From Leptolyngbya sp. O-77 (GTDB taxonomy: Bacteria > Cyanobacteriota > Cyanobacteriia > Elainellales > Elainellaceae): 64,000 bases of DNA. Positions within the stretch are counted from its first letter, which is position 1. Each line of letters starts with the position of its first letter. This document shows, in pieces, positions 34,751 to 43,690 of the stretch. The DNA lies in the NCBI RefSeq assembly GCF_001548395.1, contig NZ_AP017367.1, forward strand, positions 3,633,001 to 3,697,000, in the 5' to 3' direction. The notes beneath the pieces are model-generated. The model made no database searches. It saw nothing but the letters and a program-made list of their open reading frames with translations, and was not told where the DNA came from. Both the position numbers and the translations under genes were made by a program.

Positions 34751-35674
34751 TCACGCCGCCACCCGCCAGTCTCGCCCAAAGCGCACACAGGTCAGCGCCA
34801 GCGCGATTTGCTGAGCCGCCAAATACAGGCGCAACAATTCGTCTTCTTGCAGCGAGAAGGGCTTGCCCCAGCGGAGCGACAGCACGGCGATGCTGGCGTT
34901 TTGGAACAGCACGGGCATCACCAGATGCGCCAACACGCCTTCCTCAGCGCTTTCGTTGACTTTGACCTGGGGCTTTTGGGTGGCGATCGCCTCTTGCACC
35001 ACCGGGTCATCGCCGAGTGCAGGCAGCGCAGTGCCGTAGCTGCCTTGCAGTGTGGCGGGTTTGCCTGCTTCCACCAAGTGCAGCGTGCAGCCGTCGGCCT
35101 CATAGGTTTCGCCAAAGGTCTTGGCGATCGCCTCCAGCGCTTGCTCCAGTCCGGTTGCCTCCTGAGTCACCTTCACCAGCGTTCCCAGCAGAATGGTTTG
35201 CACCTGGGCGCGTCGCAGTTCCTCGGTGCGGTGTTTCTGCACGTCGTAAGTTTCCACCGCCCGCTGCACCACGGCTTTTAGCTCATTGGGGTCCCAGGGC
35301 TTGGTGATGTACTTATAAACCTGTCCAGAGTTGATCGCGTCCACCAGGTCTTCTACGTCGGTAAACCCGGTCAGGATAATCCGCATCGTGTCGGGAAACT
35401 GGGGCACGGTCTTGCTCAGGAATTCAGTCCCTTTCATTTCGGGCATTCGCTGGTCGGAGATAATGACCGCAACTTCCCCCTCGGCCGCCAGCACCTCCAG
35501 CGCCATCACGCCGCTCTCGGCTCGCAGCACGTTAAAGTCACGCCGGAACGTACGATAGAGCAAATCCAGATTGTCTGGTTCGTCATCAACCACCAGCATT
35601 TTGGGCTTTTTAGGTCGCTCCAGGCTGGCCAACTGGCGATGTATATGTTCTAGTTCCGGCAGTGCAATGTCCAT
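34751..35674 (-). CDS. response regulator with REC and GAF domains
   Basis: About 307 residues from the ATG at 35674, chosen because AAGGA precedes it five bases upstream; the frame is open further to a GTG at 35758. A receiver domain (KMLVVDDEPDNLDLLYRTFR; phospho-acceptor Asp in VAVIISDQRMPEMKG; Lys in YKYITKPWDPNELK) resembles those attached to PP2C, HD-GYP or adenylate cyclase outputs. The second half (from about 170) is a GAF-like sensor (LVKVTQEATGLEQALEAIAK onward) without an enzymatic output. It may act as an adaptor or regulate a partner kinase. No kinase gene adjoins. Confidence 0.85.
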   Translation of the reverse strand: MDIALPELEHIHRQLASLERPKKPKMLVVDDEPDNLDLLYRTFRRDFNVLRAESGVMALEVLAAEGEVAVIISDQRMPEMKGTEFLSKTVPQFPDTMRIILTGFTDVEDLVDAINSGQVYKYITKPWDPNELKAVVQRAVETYDVQKHRTEELRRAQVQTILLGTLVKVTQEATGLEQALEAIAKTFGETYEADGCTLHLVEAGKPATLQGSYGTALPALGDDPVVQEAIATQKPQVKVNESAEEGVLAHLVMPVLFQNASIAVLSLRWGKPFSLQEDELLRLYLAAQQIALALTCVRFGRDWRVAA

Positions 35675-35915
35675 AACCATCCTTGGCTGCTTTTTGACTG
35701 GCTGTGTTCTTTGATAGTGGATTGAAACATGCTGTAGCTGTGCTTTTAGTTTGGGCACATTTGTCGCAGTTATAACGCTACAGAAAAGTAAAATTCAAAA
35801 CTAGCGCGGGGGAGTGCCAAAAACCAAGAAAAATCGAGCGCTGTATAGTGGAAGATGCGCTCTGGTTAATTGACTCGTCGATGAACTGGCTCCTTATCAC
35901 ATCCTGTTCACTGTC

Positions 35916-37115
35916 ATGGTGTCGCTTCCTCGCATTATTCTCCGAGACAACAAAGCCGATGCTGTGCGGCGGTTCCACCCCTGGATTTTTTCAGGGGCGA
36001 TTAAGCGGATCGAATCAGACGCGCAGGAGGGCGACTGGGTTGAGGTGTACAGCGATCGCGGCGAATTTTTGGCGGCGGGCTTCTTCGGCGCGGGCAGCAT
36101 TGCGGTCAAGGTCGTTTCGTTTCGGCCGGTCGAGTCGCTCGACGCGCTGTTTCTGGAACGGTTTCAGCAGGCCTATGCGCTGCGAAAACAGTTGGGACTG
36201 GCGATCAGTGATCAGACCAACTGCTACCGCCTGATTAATTCTGAAGGCGACGGGCTGCCGGGGCTGATTGTGGACTGGTATAACGGCGTGGCGGTGGTGC
36301 TGACCTATTCTCTGGGCATGGCACAGCAGCGCGATCGCATTGTGGAATGCCTGAAGACGCTCTACGGCTCCGACCTGCGGGCAGTGTATGACAAAAGCGC
36401 GGCTGTGCTGCACGGGGGCAAGTCTCAGCCCACCAATCAATACCTGTTTGGCGAAGCAAATCTGGGCGAAAAGCGGCTAGGCGAGGTGCTGGAAAACGGG
36501 CATCGCTTTGCGGTGGACTGGGAAGAAGGTCAGAAAACGGGGTTTTTTCTGGATCAGCGTGACAATCGCCAACTCGTGGCGCAGCACGTCGCCGGAAAGA
36601 AAGTGCTGAATACGTTTTGCTATTCTGGCGGCTTTTCAGTCTATGCCCTGCAAGCAGGTGCGGCGGTGGTGCATTCGGTGGATAGTTCCGCAAAGGCGAT
36701 CGCCTGGACAGAGCAAAATGTCTCGTTGAACCCGGCAACCCCAGGCACTCACCAGTCTTACGCTGCCGACGTGTTCAACTTTTTGAAAGACTGCGACGAT
36801 GACTACGACGTAATCATCCTCGACCCGCCCGCCTTTGCCAAGTCTCTCTCCGCCCGTCATCAGGCGACCCTCGCCTACCGCCGCCTCAACTATCTCGCCC
36901 TGCTCAAGATTCGTCCCGGCGGTCTGATTTTTACCTTTTCTTGCTCCCAGGTCGTCTCACTCGACAATTTCAAAGGAGCCGTCACTGCCGGGGCAATCGA
37001 CGCGGGCCGCCCCGTGCGACTGCTCGGCCACCTCAGCCAACCCGCTGACCACCCCACCAGCCTCTACCACCCGGAAGGGCAATATTTGAAAGGGCTAGTT
37101 TTGGAAGCGGGATAG
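35916..37115 (+). CDS. rlmI: RlmI-type 23S rRNA (cytosine-C5) methyltransferase
   Basis: An SAM-dependent rRNA methyltransferase of the PUA-EEHEAD-SAM architecture. The PUA domain (1-75) contains RRFHPWIFSGAIKRIES. The middle holds NSEGDGLPGLIVDWYNG. The Rossmann part has the SAM motif VLNTFCYSGGFSVYALQAGA, VVHSVDSSAKAIAW, and the catalytic region VIILDPPAFAKS, with FTFSCSQ near the end. Length (399) is that of the family. Orthology to E. coli RlmI is likely but the exact modified base is inferred. It stands alone on the plus strand. Confidence 0.88.
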   Translation: MVSLPRIILRDNKADAVRRFHPWIFSGAIKRIESDAQEGDWVEVYSDRGEFLAAGFFGAGSIAVKVVSFRPVESLDALFLERFQQAYALRKQLGLAISDQTNCYRLINSEGDGLPGLIVDWYNGVAVVLTYSLGMAQQRDRIVECLKTLYGSDLRAVYDKSAAVLHGGKSQPTNQYLFGEANLGEKRLGEVLENGHRFAVDWEEGQKTGFFLDQRDNRQLVAQHVAGKKVLNTFCYSGGFSVYALQAGAAVVHSVDSSAKAIAWTEQNVSLNPATPGTHQSYAADVFNFLKDCDDDYDVIILDPPAFAKSLSARHQATLAYRRLNYLALLKIRPGGLIFTFSCSQVVSLDNFKGAVTAGAIDAGRPVRLLGHLSQPADHPTSLYHPEGQYLKGLVLEAG

Positions 37116-37262
37116 AGGCGCGGCTTGCCACCGGGCAGGATTCACATTCCAAACGCAGGGCAGCCGAAAGGATGGTGTTGCCAAATGGGCGATCGCCCGC
37201 CTGGTTTCTTGTCCTTCAACCTCACACACTAGACAGGATGCCACGTTGGGGTAGCGATTTCC

Positions 37263-37904
37263 TCACGCCATACCGACCTGTTGTCGCACCCATGCGCGAA
37301 ATTGTCTGACCATTTCGATTTCTCCGAGCGTAGATGCCCGTTGCAAAAAGTTGGGAATATCTTTTACAGGAATTGGCGCAAATGCTGGACTGAGGTCGGT
37401 TTCTTCGTAGGCGCTGGCTGTCAATGCGTAGACGAAGAGCGATCGCCCGTCATAGCGCCACACCTCCGGCACACCCAACGCTGCATAAATGGGCAGCTTG
37501 TTGAGTGCTGCGCTGGAATACTTAATCTCCACCACCAAATCGGGCGGCGGATCGTCGGGCAGTTGAATTTGGGCATTTTGCCAAATCAGCGGCTCGTTTT
37601 GAAGATAGTAGGCGCTGTCTGGCTCCACGCCCCGCTGCAAATCTTCGCGCTTGCATGTCAGAGAACCGACGCTGCGGAAGTTCAGCACTAGCTCCTCTGC
37701 CAGGACAGCGATGAGTCGGTCAATGCTACATTTGCTGCTTTCATGGGGCAACAGGGGAGACATCAGTTCCAGCGTTCCTTGGTCATAGGTGAGGCGCACC
37801 GCCCGCCGCTCACCCAGCTCTTGCAGCATTTGCTCATACAAACGCCAACTCACGCCTTGCAAGACGACCCGTTCTTCACTCTGGACAGGCGCAGCCGCAG
37901 TCAT
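37263..37904 (-). CDS. Uma2-family (DUF820) endonuclease-like protein
   Basis: 213 residues with a PD-(D/E)xK nuclease-like core. SWRLYEQMLQELGERRAVRL begins the fold, DQGTLELMSPLLPHE carries a conserved Glu and ExMSP motif, and PPPDLVVEIKYSSAAL has the E-x-K end of the active site. Cyanobacterial genomes carry many paralogues, often transferred with mobile elements, and their function is unsettled. The start MTAAAPVQSEERVVLQGVSW is typical. It borders a 625-bp region full of gene fragments. Confidence 0.9.
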   Translation of the reverse strand: MTAAAPVQSEERVVLQGVSWRLYEQMLQELGERRAVRLTYDQGTLELMSPLLPHESSKCSIDRLIAVLAEELVLNFRSVGSLTCKREDLQRGVEPDSAYYLQNEPLIWQNAQIQLPDDPPPDLVVEIKYSSAALNKLPIYAALGVPEVWRYDGRSLFVYALTASAYEETDLSPAFAPIPVKDIPNFLQRASTLGEIEMVRQFRAWVRQQVGMA

Positions 37905-38126
37905 CTCCTCGCCTCACAGTTGAGTTTGGTGCTGTCCCTATCGTAGGCGAATAGCAGGCGATCGCCCTTCTTGGCCCGCCATTGTTCGTGCAGCCAGCAG
38001 CGCCAAACCTGCCGCCTCGAAGATACTTTGCCAAAAACGGATTGCAATGGAGTGATTTACCTTAATAGCACTGAAATAGCACTGATCCCAAAGACGAAAA
38101 GTCAAGGATTCGCAGAGCCTTTGCCG

Positions 38127-38400
38127 TCATTTTTGAGAATCTGCTCGGCTCAGAATCTGCACTTTTTGCTCATTCCAAGGTGCAAAATCGGGCAGATGCA
38201 TCGCCTCACGAATTGCATTGTCGGGCTGCCGTTGCTCCAGAAAGTGTTGCGCTCGACGAACGATAGGTTCGTATTGCAACCATTGCAAAATAGCCTGAAC
38301 TCGCTTCTGCCAATAGGGATGGCGGCGGACCTGGCTCAGATGTCGATATGCATCCTCAAGCTTGCCTGCTGATAGGCTTGCTCAAACGCTTCCAGGTGCT
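38127..38400 (-). pseudogene. C-terminal fragment of an unidentified protein, frameshifted
   Basis: On the minus strand the frame GKLEDAYRHLSQVRRHPYWQ continues through AILQWLQYEPIVRRAQHFLE and QRQPDNAIREAMHLPDF to a TGA at 38127. It reads as a helical repeat-like C-terminus. A one-base shift near 38364 separates it from HLEAFEQAYQQA upstream. I do not recognise the family. It has no start and appears to be a remnant. Confidence 0.55.
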
Positions 38401-38503
38401 TCTGATTTTCTATGAAGGCACAGCCAGCAACCCTAGCATTATTCGGGCTTTTGGAGATGCCTATGTTCAAGCGATCAACCAAATTTTGAGTACGGTTTCT
38501 TAA
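38401..38503 (+). pseudogene. possible C-terminal fragment of a second unidentified gene
   Basis: The + frame LLIFYEGTASNPSIIRAFGD, then AYVQAINQILSTVS and TAA, reads like a natural protein end. It lacks a start and is interrupted on the left by the fragment on the opposite strand. Low certainty. Confidence 0.35.
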
Positions 38504-38529
38504 GCCCACAGATTGAAAAACCTTCGGAA

Positions 38530-40149
38530 CTAAGCTTGATCGACCACAACGATAGGAATCTCGGCCGTCTCCAGGACGGATTGAGAAACGGAGCCGACCA
38601 GTCCCACTTCCCAGAGGCGATCGCCCCGTTTGCCCATAACAATCTCATCCACCCGGAATTCCTGAGCAACGCGCACAATCTCCTCCGGCGCAGGGCCAAT
38701 TGTGGTGAGGAAGCGGTGGCGAATGTCGGCTAGCAGCGTTGCGGTTTTGTCTTGCAGGTTTTGAATACTAGCGGGGTCGTTGACCTGGACAACGTGCAGC
38801 ACAATGACGCTGGCATCGGCGCGGCGGGCCAGTTCGGCAGCTTTTCGCAAGACGGCGGGGGCGAGGGGCGAGGTATCGACGGCGGCCAGGAGGGTGATAG
38901 GACGGGCGATCGCCACTTTGGTCGGGTCTACATCGCCTCTTTCTAGCAGCCGGGGTGCAAACGTGGGGATGGCCCAGGCTCCCAAGGGTGCTGTGACCAG
39001 GATGGAAAGAGCGGCGATCGCCAGAATCGCCGCTCCACCCGCGATACCCTGCGATAGCGGAATTGCGCCGATCGCCGCCTGCACTGTCGCCTTGGCCGAG
39101 TTTGCAGGCAGCAGGAACAACCGCTCCTTCCAGTTCCAATTGCTGCCCAGCGTAGACAGATACCAGCCCAGCATCCGCCCAACCAGCGTGCCGATTGCCA
39201 GAATCGCCAGCCCCACGCCCAGCGTGTTGCCCAACACGTTGAGCTGAATGCTAGCCCCCAGCAGCACAAACAGAAAAATCTCCGCCACGCCCCACAGCGC
39301 ATCAAACCCGCCCCTTAGCCGCCGCGCCAGGGGAGCATCCAGTTCGATCAGGAAAAACCCCAGCGACATCACCGCCAAATAGCCCGAAAACAGCGGATAT
39401 TCCTCTGCCAGCACCACCAGCAGCAGCGCAAACCCTGCCGCCACCAGCGCATCCTGTACGGCGTTTTGCGTCCAGTTTTGCTTGGCCAGCAAAAAGACGA
39501 GCAATTGCGCCGTCAGCCAGCCCAGCAGCACCCCCAGCGCAATTTGCAAAATCAGTTGCAGCGGCAGCAGTTGCAGAGGGGTAAGCATGAGTCCGCTGGG
39601 GAGGGTCAGCCCCGCCGCCGCGCCCTGGGAGAGAAACGCCAGTAGCAGGCTAAACACCAGCAGCAGCAGCACATCCGACAGGGCGCTGCCCGTCAGGATG
39701 GCATCGGGAATGCCCTTTTGTACGCCCCAGCCGAGACTTTTTAGCCGCAGCATTCCGGGTACGATGACGGCGGGCGACTCTGCGCCGATGATGCAGCCTA
39801 GAAGCAGCCCTGTGGCAAAGTCAAACCCCAGCAGCCAGATCGCGCCCAGAGCAACGGCGATCGCCTCAAACGTCGCAGGCAAAAAGCCCAGCCGCAGCGC
39901 CACGGTTCCCTGCTGTGCCAGTTTCTCGCGATCTAGACCCAATCCTGCCTTCATCAGGATCACCATGACGGCGATTGTTCGCAAGATGCCCGCCGATGCC
40001 AGTAGCTCTGGCGCGAGGGACTGCGTCACTTGGGGCCCCAGCACGATGCCCGCCAGCACCATGCCCACCAAAGCGGGCAGTTTCAGCCGTCGGGCTAGTT
40101 GTCCGGCGAAGAAGCCGATTAGAAGGGTTAGAAGGAGGCTGGGGAGCAT
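38530..40149 (-). CDS. cation:proton antiporter fused to a universal stress protein domain
   Basis: 539 residues. Residues 1-400 form a Na+/H+ (CPA-type) exchanger with about twelve helices: LKLPALVGMVLAGIVLGPQV, MVILMKAGLGLDREKL and LGCIIGAESPAVIVPGMLRL (the conserved acidic ion-binding segment). Residues about 410-539 are a UspA-like nucleotide-binding domain, with ITLLAAVDTSPLAPAVLRKA at the start and EIVMGKRGDRLWEVGLVGSV plus SQSVLETAEIPIVVVD at the end. The fusion implies control of transport by ATP or a related ligand. It is the second antiporter in the window and is not closely similar to the TrkA-type one. Confidence 0.9.
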   Translation of the reverse strand: MLPSLLLTLLIGFFAGQLARRLKLPALVGMVLAGIVLGPQVTQSLAPELLASAGILRTIAVMVILMKAGLGLDREKLAQQGTVALRLGFLPATFEAIAVALGAIWLLGFDFATGLLLGCIIGAESPAVIVPGMLRLKSLGWGVQKGIPDAILTGSALSDVLLLLVFSLLLAFLSQGAAAGLTLPSGLMLTPLQLLPLQLILQIALGVLLGWLTAQLLVFLLAKQNWTQNAVQDALVAAGFALLLVVLAEEYPLFSGYLAVMSLGFFLIELDAPLARRLRGGFDALWGVAEIFLFVLLGASIQLNVLGNTLGVGLAILAIGTLVGRMLGWYLSTLGSNWNWKERLFLLPANSAKATVQAAIGAIPLSQGIAGGAAILAIAALSILVTAPLGAWAIPTFAPRLLERGDVDPTKVAIARPITLLAAVDTSPLAPAVLRKAAELARRADASVIVLHVVQVNDPASIQNLQDKTATLLADIRHRFLTTIGPAPEEIVRVAQEFRVDEIVMGKRGDRLWEVGLVGSVSQSVLETAEIPIVVVDQA

Positions 40150-40325
40150 TTTAGGTTTCGAGTTTTAGAGTTTGGTTCTGGTTTCTAGATTTTGAATCGG
40201 TGTTGCAAATCGGTGTTGCAAAATTCAAACTGGGCTGAGTCTGCTGCGTTTACTACCTAAACTCTGCTGTCTTGAACCAGGCATTGCAGCCCAACATCCA
40301 AAATCTAAAATTTTGACAAACTGCG

Positions 40326-40709
40326 CTATTCTCTACTCCGCGTGATTTCTTCTCTACTCCGCGTGATTTCTACCGCGACCTGTCCTGTAAAGTCGGGAAT
40401 CGGTGGGTTGACCTTGGTCAGGCGCACGGTGACTTGTTCAACCTGTCCGCTTGAGAGCATGATTTGGGCGATCGCCCCGGCCAGTCGCTCAATCAGTCGA
40501 AACCGTTCGGTGCGAATAAGTTGGAGGACAGTGGCCACATTGTTGCGGTAGTCGTAGGTGTCTTCCAGGCGATCGCTCTCTGCTGCTTTGGACAAATCAA
40601 CCCACAGGGTCAAGTCCACCTGAAACCATTGCCCCAAGACCTGCTCTGCCTCCAGATAGCCTGAATAGCCAAAGGCCCGCAGCCCGGTTAAATAAATGCA
40701 ATCTGCCAT
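40326..40709 (-). CDS. folB: dihydroneopterin aldolase
   Basis: Cleaves dihydroneopterin to 6-hydroxymethyl-dihydropterin and glycolaldehyde in folate synthesis. The start MADCIYLTGLRAFGYSGYLE, DTYDYRNNVATVLQLI, the conserved FRLIERLAGAIAQI (substrate-binding Glu) and VRLTKVNPPIPDFTGQVAVE (catalytic Lys) are clear. I place the start at the ATG at 40709, giving 127 residues. The open frame upstream runs through repeat DNA and is not part of the gene. The C-terminus ends in a seven-residue duplication (EITRSRE twice) caused by a 21-bp tandem repeat. It is probably harmless because it follows the fold. Confidence 0.9.
   Translation of the reverse strand: MADCIYLTGLRAFGYSGYLEAEQVLGQWFQVDLTLWVDLSKAAESDRLEDTYDYRNNVATVLQLIRTERFRLIERLAGAIAQIMLSSGQVEQVTVRLTKVNPPIPDFTGQVAVEITRSREEITRSRE
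40329..40370. repeat. 21-bp direct duplication at the folB 3' end
   Basis: Two exact adjacent copies of a 21-bp unit beginning TTCTCTACTCCGCG, encoding EITRSRE twice in frame. Confidence 0.9.
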
Positions 40710-40831
40710 TAATCCGCAATTCATGTAATTCGACAAAGCCTGGCCCGCCCAACAGTCCCAGCACGCAGTGATGTCCATTCTTCTGGGTGGCACGACGAAG
40801 GGAGGTGCTGGACGCTCAGCAGGCGCTGATC

Positions 40832-40866
40832 TGGCAATCCAAAATCGCAAACCCGCAATCGAGACA
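40832..40866 (+). repeat. dispersed AATCCAAAATCG repeat
   Basis: CTGGCAATCCAAAATCGCAA followed by ACCCGCAATCGAG resembles the copy at 3198. It abuts the MITE at 40868. Confidence 0.7.
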
Positions 40867-40867
40867 G

Positions 40868-40957
40868 AACCTACGCACTTGCGATAAGTTTGCTGGGTTT
40901 TGGACGATTTCTCGCGGGCACAGCCTGCGAGAAATCGTCCAGATGCGTAAGTCCTAC
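40868..40957. mobile_element. MITE-like palindromic element, copy 1
   Basis: A 90-bp element sharing long identical stretches with 60145-60234. The right end is TGCGTAAGTCCT (40944-40955); the left end is partly worn (CCTACGCA). Internally, GGACGATTTCTCGC and GCGAGAAATCGTCC form a perfect 14-bp hairpin. It lies upstream of folB and holds no coding frame. Confidence 0.85.
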
Positions 40958-41173
40958 GAGAATTAACAAAATTAACAATAAGCCACAATAAGCCAACTGT
41001 ACGCCAAATCGCATCATCCAAGCGGCGGGAGCGTATCAGGAATTCTGTCATCTCCTATCAGGTCGGCTTTCTGTTCTGCTGCCCGCTGTTTGGGCAGAGC
41101 GAAGCCGCTGCTCTGCCCGTTGTCAAGCCGCTGGCTCAGATTGACTTGGGATTTCTAGCAAAGCCTCAAACGG

Positions 41174-41818
41174 CTATCTCCGATTTCCTTCCAAAACTTC
41201 CATCAGGTCTTGAATGGAGCAGCCCAGCACCCGCGCCAGGGGCACCAGCATCGACCCATCAATATCGCCCATTGAGAGCGCTTCGAGCTTTTCTTTGGGT
41301 AAGCGATAAGAGTCGCAGAACCGTTCAAATTCGGCATCGGTTACGCCTAGCTCGGTCTGGCGCTGCTTGAGCCAGCGGGCGATCGCCCCCACGCCCGACC
41401 GGGGCTGCGTCGCCCTCGCCAGATACTTGTTCACCAGTTCCTCAATCTCGCTGTTGCCGCCGCCCGCACGGCTCACCAGGTCATAGCACGCCAGCCGCAG
41501 CGCCCTGCGAGCGCGGTATTCTTCGTTCAAGATATCGGCAACGCGAATCGCAATATCGGGCTTCAGAAAGCCCACCAGTTCGTCGTCATAGTGCAGCGGC
41601 ACCAGGGCATCGTTGGGACGAATCTCCCAAGCGGGCGTGTCGTCAGGTAGAGGCATAGGGACGGGTTCCGAAAGGGCGAGTTCCGCAAGGGGATCTGAAG
41701 ATTTCTGAACGGGGAAGGGGGCGATCGCCCACAATGACTTGGATCTTAATGCAATCCGAGCAGGCCATCTAACATAGGTCTGCGGCTCGCTCCCAGTAGC
41801 CCTTGATCCACCCTTCAT
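41174..41818 (-). CDS. conserved cyanobacterial protein with HTH-like C-terminus
   Basis: I do not recognise a named family. The frame opens at a GTG at 41875 within a G-run; the ATG at 41818 (MKGGSRATGS) or 41656 (MPLPDDTPAW) is a more natural start. Residues after MPLPDDTPAWEIRPNDALVP look well conserved: DELVGFLKPDIAIRVADILN and RRALRLACYDLVSRAGG. The last 70 residues (RQTELGVTDAEFERFCDSYR then LPKEKLEAL and VPLARVLGCSIQDLMEVLEG) resemble an XRE-type helix-turn-helix fold, so it may bind DNA or an RNA polymerase partner. It diverges from CyanoP. Confidence 0.65.
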   Translation of the reverse strand: MKGGSRATGSEPQTYVRWPARIALRSKSLWAIAPFPVQKSSDPLAELALSEPVPMPLPDDTPAWEIRPNDALVPLHYDDELVGFLKPDIAIRVADILNEEYRARRALRLACYDLVSRAGGGNSEIEELVNKYLARATQPRSGVGAIARWLKQRQTELGVTDAEFERFCDSYRLPKEKLEALSMGDIDGSMLVPLARVLGCSIQDLMEVLEGNRR

Positions 41819-41914
41819 GCGTTTCCCTAATTTGCCCAGATTGATTCCTAAAATTTGTCCTGATCCCCCCCCCACTTTCCGTATAAGTCATTGGTAGATG
41901 CACCCTGATTCAAT

Positions 41915-41947
41915 AACCTCCGGTTTCGCGGCCGGAGGTTTTTTTTT
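41915..41947 (+). terminator. intrinsic terminator in the CyanoP leader
   Basis: ACCTCCGG (41916-41923) pairs with CCGGAGGT (41932-41939), followed by nine T. No + strand gene lies upstream, so it ends either a short RNA or an attenuated leader of the gene at 42012. Confidence 0.75.
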
Positions 41948-42011
41948 GCGCCTGACAATCTTGTGGGAAAGCCACCGTGGGACAATAGAACCGCTGCGTT
42001 TGGAATCCTCC

Positions 42012-42551
42012 ATGCTAAAGCGATGGATTGTCACGGTGCTGGTCGCGATTGGTCTGACGATGCAGGGCTGCACATCCGTCACGGCGGCGCTCGATCGCTA
42101 TGTAGACAGCACCGAGGGCTACGAGTTTCTCTACCTCAACAGTTGGGTGCCCGTCACGGTGAAGGACGGCCCCCAGCTCGTGCTGCATGACCTGATCGAA
42201 AGCACCGAAAATGTCAGCGTCATCATCAGCCCCGTGCCCGACGACAAAACGCTGGAAGACCTAGGCAGCCCCAGCGAGGTGGGCTATAAGCTGTGGAAAA
42301 ACGCGCTGCAACCCAACCCAGCCGGGCGACGGGCGGAGCTAATCAGCGCCGAATCCCATGAGGTCGATGGGCAAACCTATTATTTGCTGGAATTTGCCGT
42401 GGACGCGCCCGATCTCCAGCGCCACAACTTGGCAAGCGTTGCTGTGAAGCGAGGGAAATTATACACCTTCAACCTATCCACCACAGGACGGCGCTGGGCC
42501 CAGGCCGAGAAAACGTTTCGGACGATTGTGGAGTCGTTTTCGGTGAGCTAG
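42012..42551 (+). CDS. PsbP-family lipoprotein (CyanoP-like)
   Basis: 179 residues. A lipoprotein signal is clear (MLKRWIVTVLVAIGLTMQGC; lipobox ending in Cys), so the mature protein is anchored to the lumenal face of the thylakoid or the plasma membrane. The mature part has the PsbP fold signatures YVDSTEGYEFLYLNSWVPV, SVIISPVPDDKTLEDLGSPS, GQTYYLLEFAVDAPDLQRHN and KTFRTIVESFSV. CyanoP helps early photosystem II assembly or repair. The start is the ATG at 42012. An intrinsic terminator only 64 bp upstream suggests control in the leader. Confidence 0.9.
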   Translation: MLKRWIVTVLVAIGLTMQGCTSVTAALDRYVDSTEGYEFLYLNSWVPVTVKDGPQLVLHDLIESTENVSVIISPVPDDKTLEDLGSPSEVGYKLWKNALQPNPAGRRAELISAESHEVDGQTYYLLEFAVDAPDLQRHNLASVAVKRGKLYTFNLSTTGRRWAQAEKTFRTIVESFSVS

Positions 42552-42583
42552 TGATGAACTAGCCCATTGCGCGAACCTGCCCC

Positions 42584-43690
42584 TCAGCCCCAAAAACCGG
42601 AGCTAACCAGTTCGCCATTGTTCCAGGCTTGTCCCTGCTGGCGCTGCTGGAGGCGCGATCGCCACTGGCGAATCTGCTGGGCGGTCTGGGCAAAGGGCGA
42701 AAACCGGGGCGCAGGCTCAACGACCGCTTCCGCAGCACCCGCAGCAGACAGGCGGCGGTTGACGTTCATACAGTCGGCCAGGTTGTCCAAGTATGGCTCC
42801 AGGTCGAGCGATCGCTGCACCTGCTCGACCGACGTATAGCGATCGCGCAGCGACACCCGCAGCAGCTTAGCCAGGATCTTGCCAAAGTGGTCGCTGACGT
42901 GAACGTAGTCTTCCCAGAGCATTTCGCCCGTGTAAGCGTCATACTCAAACTCCATTGGCGGCTTGCCCGTCAGCAGATACAGGCAGGTCACGCCGACCGC
43001 ATACAGGTCGCTGGCGTAAGTGGGGCGCAGGGCAAGCTGCTCTGGTGGTGCAAAGCCGACCGTGCCTACGAACTGGGTCGTGGCGGTTTTGTGGGTCGCT
43101 TCTTCCACTTCGGCAATCTTTTCTTTCACTGCGCCAAAGTCAATTAGCACCAGTCGTCCGTCGTCCTCGCAGCGAATCAGATTGGGCGGCTTGATGTCGC
43201 GGTGGATGACTTGCTGCTGATGGACATATTCCAGAATCGGCAGCAGCTCTCGCAAAAAGCGCTTGACGGCCAGTTCCGAAAAGGGGCCATTTTGCTTGAC
43301 TTGCTTGGCCAGAGTATAGCCTCGCACGTATTCTTGCACCAGATAAAACTCGCCCTCAACCTGAAAATAGTCCAGCAGACGGGGAATACTGGCATGACTA
43401 CCCAACTGACTGAGGGTCTTGGCTTCCCGCTCAAACCGCTCGGAGGCCCGCTTTATCACAGCGGCATTGTCTATCCTGGGACAAAGCTGCTTAATCACGC
43501 AGAGGGGGCTACTGGGCAGCGACACATCCCGGGCCAGAAAAGTGATGCCAAAGCCGCCGCGCCCGAGCGCTTTTAGCACCTGATAGCGATCGCGAAACAG
43601 TTGGCTATTTTGGCAAAGCTGGCCGGGCTGAGTCAGCAGTTGCCGGGAGGATCGGGCTGCATTTAGGGGGGGGGTGGAGGACGCCATCAT
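42584..43690 (-). CDS. Hanks-type serine/threonine protein kinase
   Basis: 368 residues with a full kinase domain and no membrane segment. The glycine loop is LGRGGFGITFLARD, the ATP Lys is in CVIKQLCPR, the catalytic loop is VIHRDIKPPNLI, the metal motif is LIDFGAVKE and the substrate segment is VGTVGFAPPEQ. These belong to the cyanobacterial SpkB/C-like group, in which GxFGxTF and CVIKQ are typical. The C-terminal 70 residues after YLDNLADCMN are Gln-rich and unstructured, with no sensor domain. Its target is unknown. It converges on the CyanoP gene with 32 bp between stops. Confidence 0.93.
   Translation of the reverse strand: MMASSTPPLNAARSSRQLLTQPGQLCQNSQLFRDRYQVLKALGRGGFGITFLARDVSLPSSPLCVIKQLCPRIDNAAVIKRASERFEREAKTLSQLGSHASIPRLLDYFQVEGEFYLVQEYVRGYTLAKQVKQNGPFSELAVKRFLRELLPILEYVHQQQVIHRDIKPPNLIRCEDDGRLVLIDFGAVKEKIAEVEEATHKTATTQFVGTVGFAPPEQLALRPTYASDLYAVGVTCLYLLTGKPPMEFEYDAYTGEMLWEDYVHVSDHFGKILAKLLRVSLRDRYTSVEQVQRSLDLEPYLDNLADCMNVNRRLSAAGAAEAVVEPAPRFSPFAQTAQQIRQWRSRLQQRQQGQAWNNGELVSSGFWG

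Noticed and set aside
40710..41051. Upstream extension of the folB frame
   Set aside because: It runs through the MITE and the dispersed repeat; the conserved folB start is MADCIYLTGL.
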